A DNA stretch of 7,131 nucleotides, taken from assembly GCA_003500955.1 (NCBI GenBank), contig DNQP01000096.1, positions 1 to 7,131 of the forward strand, read 5' to 3'. Under the pieces are notes generated by a model. It was not told the DNA's origin and made no database searches. It saw nothing but the letters and a program-made list of their open reading frames with translations. This document shows, piece after piece, positions 1 to 5,353 of this stretch; position 1 is the stretch's first letter, and each line of letters starts with the position of its first letter. This DNA is from Curvibacter sp. Its GTDB lineage: Bacteria > Pseudomonadota > Gammaproteobacteria > Burkholderiales > Burkholderiaceae_C. A program made the translations under genes and the position numbers.

Positions 1-448
1 CCAGCTCGCTCACGCGCAGGCCGCTGGCGTACATGAGCTCGATCATGGTGCGGTCCCGCACGGCCAGCGGCGTGTCCTCGCCCGGCGCGGCCAGCAGGGC
101 CTCGACCTGGGCCTCGGTCAGCGTCTTGGGCACGCGCAGCGGCTGCCTGGCGGCTTGCAGGCGCAGCGTGGGATCGGCGTCGATGCGGCGCTCGCGCAAG
201 GCCCAGCGGAAGAAGCGCTTGAAGACCGTGAGCCGGCGGTTGGCGGTGGTGGCGCGGGTGGCCGCGTGGCGCGCCGCGAAATAGGCGTTGAGCTCTGCCT
301 CCGTGCTCTGCAAAAGCGTACGCCCGCGGCCTTGCAGCCAGCGGGCGTAGAGCGTGAGGTCGCGGCGGTAGGCCGTCAGCGTGTTGCGCGACAGGCCTTC
401 CTCTAGCCACAGGGCATCGACGAAGGCGTCGATCTCGGCATCGTCCAT
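1..448 (-). CDS. xerD: Tyrosine recombinase XerD, N-terminal half (cut by left window edge)
   Basis: Site-specific tyrosine recombinase that works with XerC and FtsK at dif to resolve chromosome dimers in the cytoplasm. The 149 visible codons cover the N-terminal core-binding domain (about residues 1-90, with ALWLEEGLSRNTLTAYRRDL) and the start of the catalytic domain. The bridging segment RVPKTLTEAQVEALLAAP is very close to the E. coli XerD equivalent. YASGLRVSEL carries the first catalytic arginine at residue 145 (Arg148 in E. coli). The remaining catalytic residues, including the tyrosine, lie beyond the edge. The ATG at 448 was chosen because MDDAEIDAFVDALWLEEGL aligns with the known XerD start and an in-frame stop lies upstream. 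No strong Shine-Dalgarno is visible (only cagggc). The gene begins 16 bases after the tctC stop on the same strand, so it is probably cotranscribed. XerC is the alternative, but the sequence favours XerD. Confidence 0.93.
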   Translation of the reverse strand, partial: MDDAEIDAFVDALWLEEGLSRNTLTAYRRDLTLYARWLQGRGRTLLQSTEAELNAYFAARHAATRATTANRRLTVFKRFFRWALRERRIDADPTLRLQAARQPLRVPKTLTEAQVEALLAAPGEDTPLAVRDRTMIELMYASGLRVSEL

Positions 449-464
449 GCCCTGGGCCGCGGCA

Positions 465-1427
465 TCAATCGAGCTTGAGGCCGGCGGTGTCGACCACCTT
501 CTTGTAGACCTCGTACTCGGCCTTCATCTGGGCGGCGAACTCGGTCGGCGTGTTGCCGATCACGATGGAGCCGGTGTCCTCGATGCGCTTGCGCACGGCC
601 GGGTCCTTGAGCACTTCACGCACCGCGGCGTTGACCTTGTCCACGACCTCCTTGGGCAGGCCCTTGGGGCCGAGGATGCCGTAGTAGGCCATGCGGTTCA
701 CAGGCTCCAGGCCCACTTCCTTGAAGGTGGGCACATTGGGCAGCACGGCCAGGCGCTGCGGCGCGGCCACCACGATGGCGTTCAGGCGGCCGCTCTGGAT
801 GAAAGGCAGGGCCGAGGGCAGGTTGTCGAAGATGATCGGCACCTGGCCGGCCACAGTGTCGTTGAGGGCCGGACCCGCACCACGGTAGGGGATGTGGGTC
901 ATGAAGGTGCCGGTCTGGTTCTTGTACAGCTCGGTCTGCAGGTGGCCGATGCCGCCCGTGCCTGAGGAGGCATAGGAGTACTTGCCCGGCGACTTCTTGA
1001 GCTCGGCCAGGAAGGCCTTGTGGTCCTTGGCGGGGAAGCTCGGGTGCACGGCAATCACGTTGGGCGTGGCCGCGATGTTGATGATGGCCGTGAAATCGGT
1101 CTGTGCGTTGTAGGGGATCTTGGGGTTGATCGCAGGGTTGGCGGCCGTGGTCGAGACCGTGGCCATGCCCAGGGTGTAGCCGTCCGCGGCGGACTTGGCC
1201 GTCTCGTTGGCACCGACCACGCCACCACCGCCGGCCTTGTTCTCGACCACCACAGGCTGACCCAGAGCCTTGCCCAGGGGCTCGGCGATCACGCGCGCGA
1301 TGATGTCGGTGGTGCCGCCCGGTGCGAAGGGCACCTGGAGCTTGATGGGCTTGTTGGGATAGCCTTGTGCGAAGGCGGTGCCAGCGGCAGCCAGCAGGCT
1401 GAGGGCAAAAAGGGCACGTCTCTGCAT
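465..1427 (-). CDS. Bug/TctC-family tripartite tricarboxylate transporter substrate-binding protein
   Basis: Periplasmic solute-binding protein of 320 aa, the normal length for the family. Residues 1-20 ([20 protein letters not shown], cleavage before QGYPNKP) form a Sec signal peptide. The Bug signature [20 protein letters not shown] follows at about residues 23-42, with the family motifs [11 protein letters not shown] and ADGYTLGM further on. Family members bind carboxylates or other small organic solutes through backbone and water contacts; the ligand cannot be read from the sequence. The ATG at 1427 is preceded by GGAGA at 1440-1436, 8 bases upstream. No TctA or TctB membrane subunit is in the window. 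Such orphan Bug proteins are very common in Burkholderiales and may use a transporter encoded elsewhere or act as sensors. The gene lies 37 bases after the chalcone-isomerase-like gene and 16 bases before xerD, all on one strand. Confidence 0.95.
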   Translation of the reverse strand: MQRRALFALSLLAAAGTAFAQGYPNKPIKLQVPFAPGGTTDIIARVIAEPLGKALGQPVVVENKAGGGGVVGANETAKSAADGYTLGMATVSTTAANPAINPKIPYNAQTDFTAIINIAATPNVIAVHPSFPAKDHKAFLAELKKSPGKYSYASSGTGGIGHLQTELYKNQTGTFMTHIPYRGAGPALNDTVAGQVPIIFDNLPSALPFIQSGRLNAIVVAAPQRLAVLPNVPTFKEVGLEPVNRMAYYGILGPKGLPKEVVDKVNAAVREVLKDPAVRKRIEDTGSIVIGNTPTEFAAQMKAEYEVYKKVVDTAGLKLD

Positions 1428-1435
1428 GGTCTCGG

Positions 1436-1440
1436 TCTCC
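1436..1440 (-). promoter_or_regulatory. Shine-Dalgarno for the tctC-type gene
   Basis: GGAGA on the minus strand, 8 bases before the ATG at 1427, supports that start. Confidence 0.6.
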
Positions 1441-1461
1441 AGAAAGTTGACAGTGAGACCG

Positions 1462-1490
1462 ATTCTATTGCCCCAGCAATCCCCTTTTTA
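1462..1490 (-). promoter_or_regulatory. Candidate sigma-70 promoter for the tctC-type gene
   Basis: On the minus strand, TAGAAT (1467-1462, 5 of 6 to consensus) lies 17 bases after TAAAAA (1490-1485, 3 of 6 to the -35 consensus). A transcript would begin near 1455 and give a short leader containing the GGAGA ribosome site. The patch is clearly more AT-rich than its surroundings and overlaps the last codons and stop of the upstream chalcone-isomerase-like gene. The tctC-type gene could therefore be transcribed separately from that gene. Based on motif match only. Confidence 0.35.
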
Positions 1491-2040
1491 GTCGGGTATC
1501 CACGGGGTGGGGACCGACAAATATCCCCAGCAGCGCCTGGTAGAAATCCGCACCGGCTATGGCCTGGCCGCGCGGCACCTCGTTGACGGCCAGCATCAAG
1601 CCCTGGCCTGGCAGGTAGTCGAGGTTGATGGTGTCGCCTTCGCGCGCGGTGCCGATGCTGTCGATGGTGCGCGAGAAGGCCTCGGCGCGCGCCTGCAGCG
1701 CGGCCCACTCGGCCTCGCTGGCATTCTTTTGCATGCCGCGCACCAGGGCCTTCTTGATCTCGCCCGGCCCCACGTCCATGAGCATGCGCAGCTGCAGGCG
1801 GCGCGGGGCGTCATGGTCCAGCACCTGCTGCGCCTCGCGCGTCTTCTCGGGCAGGTAGAGGGCCGCGACAAAGGCCTTGAAGATCCAGGCCGCGCGCACG
1901 CCCAGGCCATTGAGCTGCAGCTCGTGCTGCGCCACGCGCACACGCTCCTCGAAGCGCTGACCTTCGAGCACCACGGCACGTGCCGGCAAGGCGACCAGCA
2001 CACCGGCCAGCAACAGGGACAAGAGCAAGGAAATTCGCAT
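1465..2040 (-). CDS. Secreted chalcone-isomerase-like domain protein
   Basis: Protein of 191 aa with a clear Sec signal peptide ([22 protein letters not shown], residues 1-22, cleavage before VVLEG). The rest matches the bacterial chalcone-isomerase-like family: [22 protein letters not shown] near the N-terminus, a central segment [19 protein letters not shown], and a C-terminal [24 protein letters not shown] followed by [12 protein letters not shown]. Bacterial members are probably periplasmic and have no established enzymatic role; plant-type chalcone isomerase activity should not be assumed. The ATG at 2040 was preferred over an in-frame GTG at 2058 because it places the signal peptide at the extreme N-terminus. 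Neither start has a convincing Shine-Dalgarno. The gene diverges from the AEC permease across 82 bases and is followed on the same strand by the tctC-type gene, whose candidate promoter overlaps its 3' end. Confidence 0.88.
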   Translation of the reverse strand: MRISLLLSLLLAGVLVALPARAVVLEGQRFEERVRVAQHELQLNGLGVRAAWIFKAFVAALYLPEKTREAQQVLDHDAPRRLQLRMLMDVGPGEIKKALVRGMQKNASEAEWAALQARAEAFSRTIDSIGTAREGDTINLDYLPGQGLMLAVNEVPRGQAIAGADFYQALLGIFVGPHPVDTRLKRGLLGQ

Positions 2041-2076
2041 AGGGCTACAACGCGGCACGACCGCTGTGCGCCGACA

Positions 2077-2110
2077 GGCAGGCTGGGCCCGGCACGCGAC
2101 GGCAGGCTGG
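2077..2110. repeat. 10-bp direct repeat in the divergent spacer
   Basis: GGCAGGCTGG occurs at 2077-2086 and again at 2101-2110, 24 bases apart start to start. Each copy is preceded by CGAC (CGACA before the first). The second copy runs directly into the candidate -10 box of the permease gene. Tandem same-orientation sites about two helical turns apart can be regulator sites, but no bound protein can be named. Confidence 0.5.
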
Positions 2111-2123
2111 TATTCTCCCCGGG
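2108..2123 (+). promoter_or_regulatory. Candidate extended -10 promoter, leaderless start of the AEC permease
   Basis: TGG-TATTCT (TG motif at 2108-2109, -10 hexamer at 2111-2116, 4 of 6 to TATAAT) is followed by six bases and then the GTG at 2123. A transcription start at normal distance would fall on the first base of that GTG. No -35 box is evident at the right spacing, which an extended -10 can tolerate. No Shine-Dalgarno precedes the GTG. Confidence 0.4.
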
Positions 2124-3028
2124 TGAACTATGCGCAACTGCTCTTCCCCGATTTTTCCCTGATCCTGTGCGGGTATCTGGTCTGCCGCTACACCGCGCTC
2201 AACCGGCCGGTCTGGGACCAGGTCGAGGTGCTGGTCTACTACTTCCTCTTCCCGGTGCTGCTGTTCCACAGCATCGTGCGCAGCACGCTGGACCTGGCCG
2301 GCGCCTCCAGCCTGATCGCGGCCGGTGTGGGCATGGGCCTGATCGGCATCGCTCTGGCCTATGCCCTGCCCCACCTGCCCTTCATCGGGCGGCGCATCGA
2401 CACGCGCCTGCACGCGGCCAGTGCGCAAGTCGCCTTCCGCTTCAACTCCTTCATCGGCCTGGCCCTGGCCGAGCGTCTGGCCGGCGCCCAGGGCCTGCTG
2501 CTGCTGGCGGTGCTGATCGGCTTCTGTGTGCCGCTGTTCAATGTGGGCGCGGTGTGGCCCATGGCCCGTCACGCCCAGCGCAGCGTGGGCCGCGAGCTGC
2601 TGCGCAACCCGCTGATCGTCGCCACCGCCTCGGGCCTGATCGCCAATGTGCTGGGCTTCAAGGTGCCCTCCTGGGCTGATCCCACACTCAACCGCATCGG
2701 CGCCGCCTCCATCGCCTTGGGCCTGATGGCTGCGGGCGCAGGGCTGCGCTTTGCGAGCCTGGGCCAGGCCAAGACCCTGGCGGTGGCCGTGCTGAGCATC
2801 AAGCACCTGCTGCTGCCGCTGCTGGCGCTGGGCCTGTCGCAGGTCTTGGGCTTGAGTTCGGTGCAGACCACCATCCTGCTGGCCTTCTCGGCCCTGCCCA
2901 CGGCGTCGAGCTGCTATGTGCTCGCCACGCGCATGGGCTACGACGGGGCCTATGTGGCCGGGCTGGTGACGCTGTCCACCCTGCTGGGCGTGGCCAGCCT
3001 GTCGTTCGCCTTGGGTGTGCTGCGCTGA
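2123..3028 (+). CDS. AEC (auxin efflux carrier) family permease
   Basis: Inner-membrane transporter of 301 aa, a typical length for bacterial AEC proteins. Roughly ten hydrophobic segments can be seen. Family features include the first segment with FPDFSLILCGYL, the central NPLIVATASGLIANVLG after a basic loop, and the C-terminal LPTASSCYVLATRMGYD. Bacterial AEC members export or move small organic anions such as malate or malonate; the substrate here is unknown, and the auxin name is historical. The GTG at 2123 was chosen because MNYAQLLFPDFSLI is the usual beginning of the family. An in-frame GTG at 2066 would add 19 residues (MRRQAGWARHATAGWYSPR) that look like translated spacer. The gene diverges from the chalcone-isomerase-like gene, and a hairpin immediately follows its stop. 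Confidence 0.9.
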   Translation: MNYAQLLFPDFSLILCGYLVCRYTALNRPVWDQVEVLVYYFLFPVLLFHSIVRSTLDLAGASSLIAAGVGMGLIGIALAYALPHLPFIGRRIDTRLHAASAQVAFRFNSFIGLALAERLAGAQGLLLLAVLIGFCVPLFNVGAVWPMARHAQRSVGRELLRNPLIVATASGLIANVLGFKVPSWADPTLNRIGAASIALGLMAAGAGLRFASLGQAKTLAVAVLSIKHLLLPLLALGLSQVLGLSSVQTTILLAFSALPTASSCYVLATRMGYDGAYVAGLVTLSTLLGVASLSFALGVLR

Positions 3029-3029
3029 G

Positions 3030-3051
3030 GGCGGCGCCCGCAGGCGCCGCC
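3030..3051. terminator. Bidirectional hairpin between convergent genes
   Basis: GGCGGCGCC (3030-3038), loop CGCA and GGCGCCGCC (3043-3051) form a perfect 9-bp GC-only stem. It starts one base after the permease stop and ends five bases before the stop of the convergent outer-membrane gene. No T-tract follows on either strand, so it is not a textbook intrinsic terminator. It may end transcripts with Rho or protect 3' ends. Confidence 0.6.
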
Positions 3052-3056
3052 AGGCA

Positions 3057-3578
3057 TCAGAAGCGGAAGTGCAGGGTGACTTCCGGACGCGTCTCGTTGC
3101 AGTTCGTCATGACCGCACGGTCGCAGGACTCCTGGCGCTCGTGGACCAGGCCCGCGCCGATGTAGGCGCTGCGGTCCAGCGCGTAATACATGCCGCCGCG
3201 CACACCATAGCTGTTGTGGCTGGCGACGTCGTTGCTGTAGATGGTGCGCGACAGGAAGACCGCCGCATAGGGCTTGAAGGTCTGACCCGTGGCCGACACG
3301 TAACGCAGCTCGGGAATGATCTTGTAGATGCTGGGGCTGTTGCCGCGCCAGAGTTCCAGGCCGATGCTGGCCTCGAACTGCTCGACGAAGAAGCGTCCGT
3401 AACGGCCACTGAGCACGGTGTAGTCCTTGCCGAACTGCTCACCCGAACCCAGCGAGAACGAGGCGCTGGTCTGGCTGCCATAGCCGCTGTACTGCGCAGC
3501 CGCGGGCAGAGCGCTCAGGGACAGTGCGGCGGCCAGGGCCAGCACGCTGCGGGATAGAAACTTCGAACGACCTGTCAT
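3057..3578 (-). CDS. Small outer-membrane beta-barrel protein (hypothetical)
   Basis: Protein of 173 aa. Residues 1-28 (MTGRSKFLSRSVLALAAALS then LSALPAAA) are a Sec signal peptide, cleaved before QYSGYGS. The mature part has alternating aromatic/polar beta strands and Gly-rich turns (GRYGRFFVEQFEASIGLELW, SYGVRGGMYYALD, YIGAGLVHE). It ends in HFRF, with the C-terminal phenylalanine recognised by the BAM complex. The size fits an eight-stranded barrel similar to OmpW/OmpX-like proteins, but I do not recognise a specific family. Cys152 and Cys160 lie in the loop before the last strand (SCDRAVMTNC) and could form a disulfide. The ATG at 3578 has GGAGG ten bases upstream and puts the signal peptide at the N-terminus. 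An in-frame GTG at 3608 was rejected. The gene has its own likely promoter and converges on the AEC permease. Confidence 0.85.
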   Translation of the reverse strand: MTGRSKFLSRSVLALAAALSLSALPAAAQYSGYGSQTSASFSLGSGEQFGKDYTVLSGRYGRFFVEQFEASIGLELWRGNSPSIYKIIPELRYVSATGQTFKPYAAVFLSRTIYSNDVASHNSYGVRGGMYYALDRSAYIGAGLVHERQESCDRAVMTNCNETRPEVTLHFRF

Positions 3579-3588
3579 CTTGGTAGGA

Positions 3589-3593
3589 CCTCC
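3589..3593 (-). promoter_or_regulatory. Shine-Dalgarno deciding the start of the outer-membrane protein
   Basis: GGAGG lies on the minus strand 10 bases before the ATG at 3578. It lies downstream of the alternative GTG at 3608, which it therefore argues against. Confidence 0.65.
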
Positions 3594-3611
3594 ATGGGGA
3601 AAGGTCACACC

Positions 3612-3640
3612 ATAACAGTGCAGCGCAGGGCCGCTGTAAC
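3612..3640 (-). promoter_or_regulatory. Candidate sigma-70 promoter of the outer-membrane protein gene, with dyad in the spacer
   Basis: On the minus strand GTTACA (3640-3635, 4 of 6 to TTGACA) and TGTTAT (3617-3612, 4 of 6 to TATAAT) are separated by 17 bases. The predicted start near 3605 gives a leader of about 27 bases containing the GGAGG site. The -35/-10 interval holds an inverted repeat, CAGCG (3621-3625) and CGCTG (3632-3636) around six bases, which could be an operator or chance. An AT-rich run (3639-3650) flanks the -35. Confidence 0.5.
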
Positions 3641-3659
3641 AAAAATATTCAGACGGTGA

Positions 3660-4256
3660 TCAGGCCTTGAGCAGCTCAGCCATGAAGCCGTGGATGGCCT
3701 CGACCTCGGGCTTGAGCGGCGTGAAGGGCAAGCCCTCGCGGCGCAGCAGGGCGCGCATGCCGCGGTCCACCTCCTTGGCCTGCTCCTCGTCCTGGAAGCG
3801 GCCGGTGTGGATGTACTTGCGCTCCTCGCCGCGCTCGACCAGGATGTTGACATTGTTGAACTGGCGGTACCACTCGACAATCTGCTTGCGCGTCTTGCCC
3901 ACGTCGCAGATGTTCTCGGGGTAGAACTCGTTGTAGTACAGCACCTGCGGCAGCGAGGATTCGGTCACCAGGTACTGCACCTGGCCATCGAGCAGGCTGA
4001 GCATCTGGAACTGCTGCTGGGCGATGCGGTACTGGTTGCGCAGGGCGTCGTAGTCCTTCTGCCAGACCAGGGACTTGGCGTAATCGGGAATCAGCTCCAC
4101 GGTCTTGTGGTGCAGGTGCAGATAGAGCAGGATGGCGCCGGTGAAGAGCGACTTGTCGCTGCCCGGCCCGCCGATGATGTTGATCACCTTGGTGGGGTAC
4201 AGGCGCATCTTGTTCTCGGGCAGATGCGGGGCAACGTAGGTGTACTGGATGCTCAT
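3660..4256 (-). CDS. P-loop NTPase/kinase-like protein with altered Walker motifs, translationally coupled to queG
   Basis: Protein of 198 aa, cytoplasmic, no signal or membrane segment. KVINIIGGPGSDKS (residues 23-36) is a beta strand plus P-loop, but the glycine before the lysine is Asp34 (expected GSGKS). VELIPDYAKSLVW (53-65) resembles the EYAKDLVW segment I recall from phage-encoded AAA_28-type NTPases. YLVTESSLP (95-103) occupies the place of the usual VITDSP Walker B-like strand, with Asp changed to Glu. The C-terminal ERGEERKYIHTGRFQDEEQA (141-160) resembles the lid and pdGrRfqde region of NadR/AAA_28-type kinases. The overall fold assignment is fairly secure; substrate and activity are unknown. 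The ATG at 4256 overlaps the queG stop as ATGA, and GGAG (4267-4264) lies 7 bases upstream, so translation is probably coupled to queG. It may be an active kinase with a variant P-loop or a non-hydrolysing binder. Confidence 0.8.
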   Translation of the reverse strand: MSIQYTYVAPHLPENKMRLYPTKVINIIGGPGSDKSLFTGAILLYLHLHHKTVELIPDYAKSLVWQKDYDALRNQYRIAQQQFQMLSLLDGQVQYLVTESSLPQVLYYNEFYPENICDVGKTRKQIVEWYRQFNNVNILVERGEERKYIHTGRFQDEEQAKEVDRGMRALLRREGLPFTPLKPEVEAIHGFMAELLKA

Positions 4257-5353
4257 GGTCCGGCTCCGTGGCTTCGGGATGCGGGGCGCTGCTCGAGAGC
4301 CCAGGCCGCATGCTCGCGTACCAGCGCACTCCCCTGTTGCTGCAAGCCCTGCAGTGCCCCGACTATCGCAGGGTCATCTGCAAGGCGCAAGGCATTTCCC
4401 AGCGCGACCGCGATGTTGCGCTGCCAGCGCTCATGACCGATGCGCCGGATCGCGCTGCCTTCCATGCGCTGCAGGAACTCCGCCTCGCTCCAGGCCAGCA
4501 GGGCGAGCAGGTCGCCACCGACCAGGGCCGCGCGCGGCGTGAAGTCGGGCAGCGGGTTGCGCTGCGCGTATTTGTTCCAGGGGCAGACAAGCTGGCAGTC
4601 GTCGCAGCCATAGATGCGGTTGCCCATGAGCGGGCGCAGTTCCAGAGGTATCGCCCCCGGGTGCTCGATGGTCAGGTAGGAGATGCAGCGGCGCGCGTCT
4701 AGCCGGCCCGGGCCCAGGATGGCCTGGGTGGGGCAGACCTCGATGCAGGCGCTGCAGCTGCCGCAATGGCTGCTCACGGGCTCGCTGTGCGGCAGGGCGA
4801 AGTCCACATAGATCTCGCCGAGGAAGAACATGGAGCCGGCCTCGCGGTTGAGCACCAGGGTGTGCTTGCCGCGCCAGCCCTGGCCGCTGCGCGTGGCCAG
4901 CTCGGCTTCGAGCACCGGGGCCGAGTCGGTGAAGACGCGGTGCCCGAAGGGGCCGATCTCCGCCGCCATGCGGTCGGCCAGCTGCTGCAGGCGTGCGCGC
5001 AGCACCTTGTGGTAATCCCGCCCGCGGGCATAGAGCGAGACCACGCCCTCGCGCGGGCGCTGCAGGCGCTCGAACTCGATGGCCTGCCAGCCCTCGGGCG
5101 TGACCTGCGGCAGGTAGTCCATGCGCGCGGTGATCACGCTCACCGTGCCGGGCACCAGTTCGGCCGGACGGGCGCGTTTCATGCCGTGGGCGGCCATATA
5201 AGCCATCTCACCGTGGAAACCACGCGACAACCAGTCCCTCAATCCCTCTTCTGCCGAGGACAAATCGACACCCGAGACGCCGATTTGGGAAAATCCCAGC
5301 TGACGGGCCCAGGCCCGTACTTGGGAAACGAATTGACTGCTGCTGAACGCCAC
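4253..5353 (-). CDS. queG: Epoxyqueuosine reductase QueG
   Basis: Cobalamin- and iron-sulfur-dependent reductase for the last step of queuosine synthesis, converting epoxyqueuosine to queuosine at tRNA position 34. With the GTG start at 5353 it is 366 aa, the usual length. ARGRDYHKVLRARLQQL (109-125) and FTDSAPVLE (141-149, Asp143 corresponding to the proposed catalytic Asp) are diagnostic. Two [4Fe-4S] sets are complete: Cys197, 200, 203, 207 and Cys223, 250, 253, 257 (GCDDCQLVCPWN). The C-terminal part (about 285-355) looks like HEAT-type helical repeats. The open frame extends upstream to 5593, but that stretch is antisense to tsaE and unlike QueG. No Shine-Dalgarno precedes the GTG; instead TACAAT lies six bases upstream, suggesting a leaderless mRNA. 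The 5' end overlaps tsaE on the opposite strand, and the 3' end overlaps the P-loop gene. Confidence 0.95.
   Translation of the reverse strand: MAFSSSQFVSQVRAWARQLGFSQIGVSGVDLSSAEEGLRDWLSRGFHGEMAYMAAHGMKRARPAELVPGTVSVITARMDYLPQVTPEGWQAIEFERLQRPREGVVSLYARGRDYHKVLRARLQQLADRMAAEIGPFGHRVFTDSAPVLEAELATRSGQGWRGKHTLVLNREAGSMFFLGEIYVDFALPHSEPVSSHCGSCSACIEVCPTQAILGPGRLDARRCISYLTIEHPGAIPLELRPLMGNRIYGCDDCQLVCPWNKYAQRNPLPDFTPRAALVGGDLLALLAWSEAEFLQRMEGSAIRRIGHERWQRNIAVALGNALRLADDPAIVGALQGLQQQGSALVREHAAWALEQRPASRSHGAGP
5286..5318. repeat. Two adjacent inverted repeats at the queG/tsaE 5' ends
   Basis: TGGGA-AAA-TCCCA (5286-5298) and ACGGGCC-CA-GGCCCGT (5303-5318; 6-bp arms if a four-base loop is required) lie just upstream of the tsaE start and within queG codons 12-23. 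TTGGGAAA also occurs twice, at 5285-5292 and 5321-5328. They could form structure in a tsaE leader or serve as a binding site, but they are also constrained by QueG coding. Confidence 0.35.

Noticed and set aside
381..965. Plus-strand frame antisense to tctC
   Set aside because: His- and Gly-rich shadow of the Bug-family coding sequence; the minus strand has signal peptide, ribosome site and family motifs.
2041..2058. GTG start six codons earlier for the chalcone-isomerase-like protein
   Set aside because: It adds residues before a normal signal peptide and has no better ribosome site; the ATG is preferred, though not proven.
1507..2679. 390-codon plus-strand open frame
   Set aside because: Antisense to the chalcone-isomerase-like gene and out of frame with the AEC permease; low-complexity composition with no recognisable domain.
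3579..3608. GTG-started longer form of the outer-membrane protein
   Set aside because: It would place the GGAGG ribosome site inside the coding sequence and bury the signal peptide ten residues in.
4766..5332. Long plus-strand extension of the tsaE frame
   Set aside because: It is antisense to queG, including the iron-sulfur upstream region, and shows no TsaE similarity; the frame is open because of high GC.
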